A stretch of 5,506 bases of DNA from an uncultured Ignavibacteria bacterium (GTDB lineage: Bacteria > Bacteroidota > Ignavibacteria > Ignavibacteriales > Melioribacteraceae). The translations under genes were made by a program, and so were the position numbers. Location of the stretch: contig CALGLM010000056.1 of NCBI GenBank assembly GCA_937930275.1, positions 1-5,506 of the forward strand, in the 5' to 3' direction. The notes below the pieces were generated by a model. It saw nothing but the letters and a program-made list of their open reading frames with translations, did not search any database and had not been told where the DNA came from. Positions 1 to 5,506 of this stretch are shown here, piece after piece. How positions within the stretch are numbered: position 1 is the stretch's first letter; every line of letters begins with the position of its first letter.

Positions 1-1
1 A

Positions 2-229
2 GAATATAAGGTTAATGTAAATATTACTCCTTATGCCGAAGACGAAAACGGAAAGATAATTCAGCTTTTACCGGTAAATGAAATTGGGTTGCCTTCAAAA
101 TATAATAATACTTGGCATAGTCAAAAACATCCCGTAATTGTGTATAAATATAGTGATTATGTAATTTGGGGATTAACCGCTAATTTAATTGACGAATTAG
201 TTTACACTATATGCAATTCAGAATTATGA
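2..229 (+). CDS. C-terminal fragment of a probable Nudix (CoA pyrophosphatase-like) hydrolase
   Basis: An open frame enters from the left contig edge and runs 75 codons to a TGA stop at 227-229; the start is outside the window. The tail reads HPVIVYKY (residues 43-50), then YVIWGLTAN (53-61) and LIDELVYTI (62-70). The pattern, a hydrophobic strand followed by a short loop, [IV]WG.TA and a final amphipathic helix, matches my memory of the end of NudL-type Nudix hydrolases, which hydrolyse CoA and related nucleotide diphosphates in the cytoplasm. The Nudix box itself (GX5EX7REUXEEXGU) lies upstream and is not visible, so the catalytic assignment is an inference from the C-terminus alone. The last residues (NSEL) and the stop are encoded inside an AATTC-type repeat, so the extreme C-terminus may have been altered by that repeat. 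Any Nudix-family protein, or an unrelated one, remains possible. Confidence 0.6.
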   Translation, partial: EYKVNVNITPYAEDENGKIIQLLPVNEIGLPSKYNNTWHSQKHPVIVYKYSDYVIWGLTANLIDELVYTICNSEL

Positions 230-246
230 ATTTTAAGTTTTGAATT
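227..246 (+). repeat. Left copy of an AATTC-type inverted repeat
   Basis: This 20-base segment begins on the TGA stop of the Nudix-like fragment. It matches the reverse complement of 573-592 at 18 of 20 positions, the latter lying just beyond the TAA stop of the convergent gene. The two copies therefore bracket the intergenic region in opposite orientation. The sequence is low complexity (T and AA runs), so convergence by composition cannot be excluded. Confidence 0.45.
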
Positions 247-430
247 ATTCTCATTTAAGTAAACAATGAATATTGATATTTATATTAATATTTAATTTCC
301 TTGTAGCTACTTGCAAATAAATCTTTCTGCCACCGGCTAAAGTTAGCTGCAATTTAATAAAACGCTTGTAAATAGTTTGTATGTATTTTATAAGTATTTC
401 TTTTTCAATTACCGATAGCTTTTAATAGCG

Positions 431-493
431 AAAAAATCCCACACCAATTAAGAGATGAGGACATTGAGAACTCAGAATTAAGAATCCAAAAAT
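431..493. repeat. Repeat unit 1 (degenerate terminator plus AATTC tail)
   Basis: An A-tract (431-436) is followed by TCCC, CCAATTAAG and GATGAGGACAT, then a tail of GAATTAAGAATCC-like words. The order and most bases match unit 2 (532-595), about 103 bases downstream. Read on the minus strand it can form an imperfect hairpin around the same TTAATT loop, with a bulge, wobble pairs and a mismatch, followed by six T. It looks like a decayed or weaker copy of the unit 2 terminator and could act as a backup for the same leftward transcript. Confidence 0.5.
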
Positions 494-531
494 GTGACTT
501 ATTTAGCATTCAACACTTATCACTTAATCTT

Positions 532-565
532 AAAAAAAATCCCCATCCCAATTAAGGGATGAGGA
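532..565 (-). terminator. Intrinsic terminator of the secreted-protein gene
   Basis: On the minus strand TCCTCATCCC pairs with GGGATGGGGA across a 6-base TTAATT loop. This gives a 10-bp stem with one internal G-U pair, followed directly by eight T (complement of 532-539). The one non-Watson-Crick position is a G-U wobble only in the minus-strand RNA and a C-A mismatch in the plus-strand RNA, so the element fits leftward transcription. It starts about 30 bases beyond the stop of the gene at 596-3619. Confidence 0.82.
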
Positions 566-572
566 CATAAAG

Positions 573-592
573 AATTCAAAATTAAAAATTCA
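573..592 (-). repeat. Right copy of the AATTC-type inverted repeat
   Basis: This is the partner of 227-246 in opposite orientation, with 18 of 20 positions matching. It is also the tail of repeat unit 2, built of AATTCAAAATTA-like words, and ends four bases from the stop codon (596-598) of the secreted-protein gene. Confidence 0.45.
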
Positions 593-595
593 AAA

Positions 596-3500
596 TTATT
601 TGATAAGCATCATTTTCTTAACAGCTTGGTTTTTGCTGCCGTCAGCTCCTTCTGTGCTAATTGTATAGAAATAAGCACCAGAAGTTAAACCTGAAGCGTT
701 AAATTCCAAATTGTGTCTTCCTGCTGCAAAACTTTCATTTGCCAAAACAGCAACTTCACGACCTAAAATGTCAAATACTTTTACGGTTACTTTGCTTTCT
801 GTAGGAATAGCAAATTTAATAACTGTTGTAGGGTTAAACGGGTTAGGATAATTTTGTGAAAGTTCAAATGCTATAGGCATTGAAAAATCTGCTTCAATTA
901 TATTTGAATAAGAGTATGTACCGTCAAAATCAATTTGTTTTAATCTATAATATACTTTTCCGTTAACAACAGAATTATCAACAAAAGTATAATTATGTTT
1001 TTCTGCACTTGTACCGTTACCGGCAACAAATTCTAATGAAGAGAAGTTTACTCTATCAGAACTTCTTTGAACTTCAAAACCTTTGTTGTTTGTTTCGGTA
1101 GCTGTTTGCCATTTTAATTCAATACCTTTATCGGTTGTTGTAGCAACAAAAGAAGTTAATTCAACCGGAACAGAAATAGCTCCTTCATCGGCACCCATAT
1201 AAACGAAAGTATTCAAGCGTGGGTCTCCGTCTATATCTGTTGTAATCCAAGAAATCGGAAGAGCTGCTAAATCAACGTCACCAACAGAAGTACCTGTTAC
1301 GTGTAAATCGGTATTATCAACAAAGTTAACTAATTTAGAAATTGAATTTGAATCTTTACCTGTAGTTGTTACCCAGTTTGCTAAAGTTGAGCAATCGGTT
1401 GTTCCGTAACGACCTACAAAACATGTTGCATCGGCAACGTAAATATCGTTATAATTACTTGACAAAATAGATGTAGCGGAAGGTGTATTTGTCCAATAGA
1501 TACCGTAAGCATTTGCTGCAACTTTATTATTAACTAAAAGGTTGTTATATACATTAAATATTGCTGCACTTGTAGTAGGTGTACCAATAACTGCATGGCG
1601 TCCGGTCGAAAGTGAATTATTTACAACTATGGAATTGTGATAAATATTTGCTTTGCCTATCCATGTTGCACTATTAAAAGCAATACCGTAAACTGCAAAA
1701 GTTGCTGTAGGTGCTGCATTTGTGTTAACTGTATTAGGGGCTATAAAGTTATTATAAATATTTGCTACACCTTCGTTTCCGTAAACGGCAATACCGGCTG
1801 CCCAAGTTGCGGTTGTGCCTGTTACGTTTACGTCAACTTTTTTAATTTTATTGTTGGCGATAATTGTTGTATCGTTAAGAGGGCTACCCGTTAAATAGAT
1901 ACCACAATAGAATGCTTGTGCTAAACGAGGAGTGACTACATAAATATCGTTATTTATATATTTATTATTTTTAATATAATAAGTTGTAATACCACGACGT
2001 GAAGCATAAATTTCGCAATTTCTTACTATTGCGGAACTTGGCATTGTTGAAGCATTACCCCAAATAGCAACGCCGTTATTAGTGGTAACGGTAGGTTCAC
2101 CGATTTTGCAGTTTTCAACTAATAAATTCTGAGGAGATACATCTACGCCGCCTACTGTATAACCGTCAGTTGCTAATATTGTACCGGCAGCAGACAAAGC
2201 GGTAAAAGTAGCGTTTAAGTTTTTAAACGTAACATAGTTAGATTTTTCAATTACGCCTATAACATAACTACCTGTAGCAGAATTACCAATAAAAGTCATG
2301 TCTCTTGTAGTTCCATCAACGGTATTGGAACCGTCAACTGTAATATAAGAAGCACTTTTTACGGTAAAACCTTGGTTTTTTTCATTTCCTGTGGTTGGGA
2401 AATTTGAAATAGTAACTGCCGGTTGTGAACCCGGAGCGGGTTTAATAGTTAAGCCTGTGCTATCGGTTAAATCGTTACGGGTAATAACAATACCGTCTTC
2501 TGCTAAGTTAGAAGTGATATAAAAATTAACTTTTTTAGTAGTACCGTAAGTATTTAATGCTGTAACGGCTTCCTTTAAAGTTGTAAATCCGTGTTTTAAA
2601 TTAGAAACAGGAATATAATAATCACCCGCTAATTTTAAATCAACTTTATATGCACCTAAACCGTTATTACAGCTTAATACAAATACTGTATATGAACCGT
2701 CACTATTCTTTTTAACGGCTACGTCACCTGCCCCGTTTGTGTTGCTGTTAGCTCCTAAAGTAGGTGTAGTTGCGTATAATTTAGCAGAATCTGCAACTGC
2801 AAAATTAACTTTAACAATACGAGCGTTTTCATTACCTGCACCAAAAGCAAAAGTAACAAAATATTCATCACCGGCAAATGAAGTTAAATATCTTATTGCA
2901 TTACTTCCCGTAGAAACAACAGTACCGGGAATTGTACCAACAACAGCACTATTTAAATCAAGTTTTTTAGGGTTAATGCTTGTAGCATTTAAGTAAAAAC
3001 CGTTAGAATATGGTGCAATAGAAGAGCTACCGCCGGTTAAGCCAGCAGCTAACGGAACGACTGTTGGTGTAAATTCAATACCATTATCTATAGTAGTAAA
3101 TTTTACATATTCAGCCGTGGAAGCAGATGCAGCCCAAATAGTAAGAGAGTTATCAGATGCTTTACCTGTGACAGTAAATTTATCGCCTAAACGTTGAGTT
3201 GTAGAGGTAAAAGCAGCAACGAGTTTTAACGTATCAGTTATACTATTGGCTTTATAAACTCTAAATGGTCCACCTGCTGAAGCTAAATTACAAACGTAAA
3301 TAATTCCGTCTTCAGAAACTTCAACGTCGCTAACTACATAAGTGCCACCGGTAACATCAGGACCTAATGTTAATTTACCTAAAGAATCACCTGTTGCAGC
3401 ATTAAGTACATAAATAAAACTCCCGCCGTTTCTGCTAACTACAAAAACGTAATCTTGGCCGCCTACGTTTCCGTAAGCTAATCCACGTGTAAGATGACCC

Positions 3501-3619
3501 GTATCAAACCATGCAGGTTTTGTTCCTTGTGTAACAGATTTTTCCCAAACGGTAGTAACCTGTGCGTAAGTACTTAAAACCATCATAAAAAACATCACAA
3601 AAAGTAAGACTTTTTTCAT
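596..3619 (-). CDS. Secreted propeller/beta-helix protein with T9SS type A sorting domain
   Basis: A complete gene for 1007 residues. Residues 1-19 form a signal peptide: MKK, a hydrophobic core, then STYA before Q20; there is no lipobox Cys. Residues about 21-330 resemble the beta-propeller-like DUF4623 domain of Ignavibacteria proteins, with VWEKS at 24-28, RGLAYG at 45-50 and VSEDGIIYVCN at 101-111. Residues about 340-790 look like a right-handed beta-helix, opened by GFTTLKEAVTALN (344-356), with Asn-rich turns such as NIYNN (620-624), NIYHNSIVVNN (658-668) and NVYNNLLVNN (689-698), and closed by DIDGDPR (795-801) and MGADEG (808-813). Residues 817-912 form a fibronectin-like module (VPVELTSF; YYRLKQIDFDG). 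Residues 918-1007 are a T9SS type A sorting domain (NYPNPFNPTT at 923-932, KVFDILGREV, GAYFY, ending KKMMLIK). By family knowledge it crosses the inner membrane by Sec, then the outer membrane by type IX secretion, and is attached to the surface or released. I see no catalytic motif; polysaccharide binding or adhesion is a guess. The start is supported by GGAGG nine bases upstream. Confidence 0.94.
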   Translation of the reverse strand: MKKVLLFVMFFMMVLSTYAQVTTVWEKSVTQGTKPAWFDTGHLTRGLAYGNVGGQDYVFVVSRNGGSFIYVLNAATGDSLGKLTLGPDVTGGTYVVSDVEVSEDGIIYVCNLASAGGPFRVYKANSITDTLKLVAAFTSTTQRLGDKFTVTGKASDNSLTIWAASASTAEYVKFTTIDNGIEFTPTVVPLAAGLTGGSSSIAPYSNGFYLNATSINPKKLDLNSAVVGTIPGTVVSTGSNAIRYLTSFAGDEYFVTFAFGAGNENARIVKVNFAVADSAKLYATTPTLGANSNTNGAGDVAVKKNSDGSYTVFVLSCNNGLGAYKVDLKLAGDYYIPVSNLKHGFTTLKEAVTALNTYGTTKKVNFYITSNLAEDGIVITRNDLTDSTGLTIKPAPGSQPAVTISNFPTTGNEKNQGFTVKSASYITVDGSNTVDGTTRDMTFIGNSATGSYVIGVIEKSNYVTFKNLNATFTALSAAGTILATDGYTVGGVDVSPQNLLVENCKIGEPTVTTNNGVAIWGNASTMPSSAIVRNCEIYASRRGITTYYIKNNKYINNDIYVVTPRLAQAFYCGIYLTGSPLNDTTIIANNKIKKVDVNVTGTTATWAAGIAVYGNEGVANIYNNFIAPNTVNTNAAPTATFAVYGIAFNSATWIGKANIYHNSIVVNNSLSTGRHAVIGTPTTSAAIFNVYNNLLVNNKVAANAYGIYWTNTPSATSILSSNYNDIYVADATCFVGRYGTTDCSTLANWVTTTGKDSNSISKLVNFVDNTDLHVTGTSVGDVDLAALPISWITTDIDGDPRLNTFVYMGADEGAISVPVELTSFVATTTDKGIELKWQTATETNNKGFEVQRSSDRVNFSSLEFVAGNGTSAEKHNYTFVDNSVVNGKVYYRLKQIDFDGTYSYSNIIEADFSMPIAFELSQNYPNPFNPTTVIKFAIPTESKVTVKVFDILGREVAVLANESFAAGRHNLEFNASGLTSGAYFYTISTEGADGSKNQAVKKMMLIK

Positions 3620-3628
3620 ACTGACTAA

Positions 3629-3633
3629 CCTCC
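3629..3633 (-). promoter_or_regulatory. Shine-Dalgarno site of the secreted-protein gene
   Basis: CCTCC on the plus strand reads GGAGG on the minus strand, nine bases before the ATG at 3617-3619. It is a full-strength site, notable because many Bacteroidota genes lack one, and it supports the chosen start. Further upstream (3634-3790) the DNA is A/T runs with several TATAAT-like words but no clear minus-strand TAnnTTTG box, so I do not place the promoter. Confidence 0.75.
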
Positions 3634-3795
3634 AAAATAATTATACAAAAAATAAATTAAATATATCAAACAGTCTCTTTTAAATTAATAAAATAAATTT
3701 ACAAACAAAAAGAAAAAATTATAATTTATACATATTATATGAATATTTACTCATTAAAAAAGTATTAACTTGCCGACAACTCGAAAAAATGACCG

Positions 3796-3827
3796 TTAAC
3801 AAAAAAATATAACGTTTAACAAAAAAA
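3796..3827 (+). repeat. Two identical TTAACAAAAAAA repeats 20 bp apart
   Basis: TTAACAAAAAAA occurs at 3796-3807 and again at 3816-3827. A third related word, TTGACAAAAAAT, follows at 3831 as the promoter -33/-35 box. The 20-bp step places the two copies on about the same face of the helix. An inverted repeat, CGTTA - 11 bases - TAACG (3794-3814), overlaps the first copy. These could be regulator sites or UP-element-like A-tracts for the small RNA promoter; A-rich composition makes chance similarity possible. Confidence 0.4.
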
Positions 3828-3830
3828 GAC

Positions 3831-3861
3831 TTGACAAAAAATAATTATTTTTGTAATTTTG
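3831..3861 (+). promoter_or_regulatory. Promoter of the small RNA candidate
   Basis: TTGACA (3831-3836) is followed after 17 bases by TAATTTTG (3854-3861). The latter is an exact fit to the Bacteroidota -7 consensus TAnnTTTG, and the distance from TTG to TA (20 bases) suits the known TTTG/TAnnTTTG architecture. A start site would be expected near 3865-3869, directly before the C-rich start of the small RNA. It is the only good match to this promoter type that I found in the spacer. Confidence 0.65.
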
Positions 3862-3865
3862 TAGT

Positions 3866-3948
3866 GCCCTCAAACCCTCCTTTGCCCAGGCGCCTCTAAG
3901 GCGCTAAACCAGAGCAAGCCCGATCTAACAAGGTCGGGCTTGTTTTTT
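3866..3948 (+). ncRNA. Candidate small RNA with C-rich 5' region
   Basis: A transcript of roughly 80 bases is predicted between the promoter at 3831-3861 and the terminator at 3915-3948. It is far more GC-rich than its surroundings. The 5' part carries three C-rich stretches (GCCCTC, ACCCTCC, TGCCCAG) likely to be single stranded. Next comes a perfect 5-bp hairpin, GCGCC-TCTAA-GGCGC (3890-3904), then a short linker and the terminator hairpin. It has no ATG-started ORF of note and lacks the hallmarks I know for tRNA, SRP RNA, 6S RNA or tmRNA. C-rich unpaired segments such as CCCTCC can pair with Shine-Dalgarno sequences, so a trans-acting regulator of translation is plausible. I do not recognise a named family. 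The 5' end is an estimate from the promoter. Confidence 0.55.
3915..3948 (+). terminator. Strong intrinsic terminator of the small RNA
   Basis: CAAGCCCGATC (3915-3925) pairs with GGTCGGGCTTG (3932-3942) to give an 11-bp stem with one G-U wobble and a 6-base loop (TAACAA). Six T follow at once (3943-3948). There is no A-tract on the other side, so it should act only on rightward transcripts. No annotated gene ends here, which is the main argument for a separate small transcript. Confidence 0.88.
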
Positions 3949-4275
3949 ATATTTACCCAAAAAGAAATAAAACAAAAAAATAGTATTAAAACAAAATTGC
4001 CTTAACTTGTTAAATAATAATAGGTTAGTTGTTTTTGTATGCTTTTATGATTGTTTTTGCTTTAATATTAATATGTTTAAATTATTTATTTCAATGAAAA
4101 AATATACAATGCATTACTACATGAAAATAATTTTATAACTAAAAAAAGGTAAAAGAAGGTAGAATTAATATAAAACTATTTTTTTTGTCAATATAAAAAA
4201 ACAAAAAATTACAGGTCAAAAAAAAGGTATCTGTTTTATTTTTAATTAATTGAGAGCATAGTAAGTTTATTTTAG

Positions 4276-4298
4276 GGTAAATAAGTTGTTACCTTATT
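4276..4298 (+). promoter_or_regulatory. Overlapping inverted repeats in the lon leader
   Basis: GGTAA (4276-4280) and TTACC (4289-4293) form one inverted repeat. AATAAG (4280-4285) and CTTATT (4293-4298) form another that shares bases with the first, so only one can fold at a time. It lies about 65-85 bases before the lon ATG. It could be an operator or a weak switch in the leader; with arms of five and six bases in AT-rich DNA it may also be chance. Confidence 0.25.
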
Positions 4299-4345
4299 AA
4301 AATAAAAAAATTATTATATTTAAATTTTAAAATATTGTTAATTAT

Positions 4346-4349
4346 GGAG
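4346..4349 (+). promoter_or_regulatory. Shine-Dalgarno site of lon
   Basis: GGAG lies 11 bases before the ATG at 4361-4363. An earlier ATG at 4344-4346 overlaps this site but is out of frame with Lon, so 4361 is the supported start. Confidence 0.6.
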
Positions 4350-4360
4350 TTTGGTCTTAT

Positions 4361-5461
4361 ATGGCAAAAAAAGCAGCCACAGAAAAAAAAGCACAACCAA
4401 AAAATAAAGAAAGTGAAAGTATTGAAGCAATACCAAGTGTTTTACCGGTTTTACCGTTACGAGATAACGTAATATATCCTTATATGATATTTCCCGTTCT
4501 TGTAGGTAGAGAAACTTCAATTAAAGCAGCAAACTATGCATTAGATAATTCAAAATATATTTTTTTAGCAGCTCAAAAAAAAGCTTCAATAGAAGAACCT
4601 ACAAGGGATGATATATTTACAGAAGGGACAATTGCTAAAATCATCCAAATATTAAAACTACCTAATGGTTTACTAAAAATATTGGTTGACGGAATAATTC
4701 AGGGAAAAATTGTAAGTTTTACTAAAAATAAAAATTTTTTTGAAGCCAATATTGAAGTTATTATTCCGATTAAAGAGGATGCAAAAGAACAAAATGCCCT
4801 AATAAGGCAAATGACGGCATTATTTAAGGAATATGTTAAAATTAACAGAAATATACCACAAGAAGCAGTAAGCGCTTACGATAATTTTGACGAGCCGGAT
4901 AGAAAATTGTTTTACGCAGCTGCAAATATTAATCAATCGTTGGAAGTAAAGCAATCAATTTTGCAAAAGTTTACGTTAAAAGAGCAACTTTACGAAATAA
5001 TAAAAATTCTACATTCGGAAATAGATATTTTAAAAGTTGAAAAAGAGATAGAAAGTAAGGTTCAAGAAAATATAGGGAAAGCACAGCGCAAATTTATTAT
5101 TCAAGAGCAGATAAGAATTTTACAGGAAGAATTAGGAGACGAAGAAGAGATAGCTCCTGATTTAATTAAGCTTAAAGAAAAAATTGATAAAGCAAAACTT
5201 CCTGCCGAAGTTAAAGAAAAAGCAGAAGAAGAATTTACTAAACTTAGAAAAACACCTCCGAGCAGTCCCGAAAGTACTGTTATTCGTAATTATTTAGATT
5301 GGATTGTTGATATTCCTTGGTCAAAAAGGAGTAAAGATAATTTAGATATTGATAATGCTAAATCAATTTTAGATGAAGATCACTATGGATTAGAAAAACC
5401 AAAAGATAGAATTTTAGAGCATATTGCCGTTCTTAATTTAGTTAAAAATATGAAAGGTCAA
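4361..5461 (+). CDS. lon: ATP-dependent protease Lon, N-terminal part, cut by contig end
   Basis: Lon is a cytoplasmic AAA+ Ser-Lys protease that unfolds and degrades misfolded and regulatory proteins. After a Lys-rich, probably flexible leader (residues 1-22), the LonN substrate-binding domain starts at VLPVLPLRDNVIYPYM (27-42) and FPVLVGRE (44-51) and continues with GTIAKI and LPNGLLKILVDG (100-111). A charged helical/coiled-coil segment follows (about 225-300, with KAQRKFIIQEQIRILQEELG at 240-259). Next come YLDWIVDIPW (311-320) and LDEDHYGLEKPKDRILE (337-353), both standard Lon signatures before the ATPase. Genuine sequence ends at residue 366-367 (KNMKGQ), exactly where family members continue into the Walker A loop (GPPGVGKT). 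The formal frame runs on to a TAG at 5480-5482, but its last six residues (DRKSVV) are translated adapter. The ATPase and protease domains, more than half of a normal protein of about 800 residues, are missing for technical reasons. The gene diverges from the secreted-protein gene and has a long AT-rich leader. Confidence 0.96.
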
Positions 5462-5506
5462 GATCGGAAGAGCGTCGTGTAGGGAAAGAGTGTAGATCTC
5501 GGTGGT
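5461..5506. other. Illumina TruSeq adapter contamination
   Basis: All 46 terminal bases match the reverse complement of the Illumina TruSeq universal adapter as I know it, starting AGATCGGAAGAGCGTCGTGT and ending in CTCGGTGGT. It replaces genomic sequence at the contig end, typical of read-through from a short insert. The join falls within Lon codon 367 (CA from the genome, the following A at 5461 from the adapter or shared). It should be trimmed. Confidence 0.98.

Larger units (their letters stand above)
230..595. other. Convergent intergenic region with repeats and terminators
   Basis: About 366 bases lie between two converging stop codons. I see no convincing ORF, tRNA or other RNA gene. 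The left half (247-430) is unstructured AT-rich DNA apart from a small GC-containing hairpin at 334-349 (6-bp stem with one wobble pair, 4-base loop) that has no adjoining T-tract. The right half holds the two repeat units listed separately. Confidence 0.7.
532..595. repeat. Repeat unit 2 (intact terminator plus AATTC tail)
   Basis: This is the second copy of the unit seen at 431-493: A-tract, CCCCATCCC, AATTAA, GGGATGAGGACAT, then AATTCAAAATTA-type words reaching almost to the stop codon at 596-598. Conservation between the copies is best around CCAATTAAG and GATGAGGACAT. The palindromic part works as the terminator listed separately. Confidence 0.55.
3949..4360. other. AT-rich spacer upstream of lon
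   Basis: About 410 bases of very AT-rich DNA lie between the small RNA terminator and lon. I see no credible gene: the longest short frame noted (4073-4138, 21 codons) has no ribosome binding site. A weak hairpin with a 6-bp stem around an A-rich loop (4211-4234) is followed by a T-rich run but is too unstable to call a terminator. No CIRCE heat-shock operator is present, and I could not place a TAnnTTTG promoter for lon. The overlapping inverted repeats at 4276-4298 are listed separately. Confidence 0.6.

Noticed and set aside
334..349. GC-containing hairpin that might terminate the Nudix-like gene
   Set aside because: The stem is only six pairs with a wobble and no T-tract follows on either strand.
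431..568. Possible CRISPR repeats: two TCCC...CCAATTAAG...GATGAGGACAT units resemble the ATCCC/GGGAT core of some CRISPR repeats
   Set aside because: There are only two copies, they differ at several positions, the gap of about 70 bases is longer than a spacer, and the A-tract plus stem fits a leftward intrinsic terminator better.
1637..1894. Open frame of 85 codons on the plus strand, rich in Cys
   Set aside because: It is antisense to the beta-helix region of the secreted-protein gene, has Cys-rich composition typical of reversed codons, and lacks a ribosome binding site or known motif.
2739..2996. Open frame of 85 codons on the plus strand
   Set aside because: It lies wholly antisense to the propeller-like domain of the secreted-protein gene and has no sign of being a protein of its own.
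4073..4138. Short frame of 21 codons starting MFKLFISMKKYT in the lon spacer
   Set aside because: It has no Shine-Dalgarno, low complexity, and lies in DNA where such frames arise by chance.
4211..4241. Weak hairpin followed by a T-rich run, possibly a second terminator
   Set aside because: It has six pairs with one wobble around a 12-base A-rich loop and an interrupted T-run, which is too unstable to support.
4338..4520. Open frame of 60 codons on the minus strand with a hydrophobic Leu/Phe-rich stretch
   Set aside because: It is antisense to the start of lon. The hydrophobic run is the complement of the Lys-rich Lon N-terminus, not a convincing membrane segment.

Overview
The window is a strongly AT-rich piece of a bacterial contig, probably from a short-read (possibly metagenomic) assembly. 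The best guess for the host is the Bacteroidota/Chlorobiota group, most like Ignavibacteria. Three things point there: a secreted protein with a type IX secretion (T9SS) type A sorting domain of the 'LSQNYPNPFNP...' kind, a promoter of the TTG / TAnnTTTG type, and a Lon protease N-terminus of the kind seen in that group. This placement is inferred from family knowledge, not from a marker gene.

Layout from left to right. Positions 2-229 (+) hold the last 75 codons of a gene whose end resembles the C-terminus of Nudix/CoA-pyrophosphatase proteins. Positions 230-595 form a convergent intergenic region. It holds two related terminator-plus-AATTC-tail repeat units, of which the one at 532-565 is a convincing intrinsic terminator for the leftward gene, and it is bounded by near-matching 20-bp inverted repeats at the two stop codons. 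Positions 596-3619 (-) encode a complete 1007-residue secreted protein: signal peptide, propeller-like N-terminal domain, Asn-rich beta-helix, fibronectin-like module and T9SS sorting domain. Positions 3620-4360 separate it from the divergent lon gene. This spacer contains a free-standing small-RNA candidate (about 3866-3948) with its own promoter and a strong terminator, preceded by repeated TTAACAAAAAAA motifs. Positions 4361 to about 5460 (+) encode the N-terminal part of the ATP-dependent protease Lon, cut off just before the expected Walker A motif.

The last 46 bases (5461-5506) are not genomic. They match the reverse complement of the Illumina TruSeq universal adapter. The apparent Lon C-terminus and stop codon come from this adapter, so lon is truncated by the assembly and not by biology.

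The genes do not form an operon. The Nudix-like fragment and the secreted protein converge, and the secreted protein and lon diverge. The element most likely to be undescribed is the small C-rich RNA between the divergent genes. I see no evidence of a defence system, mobile element or CRISPR array.
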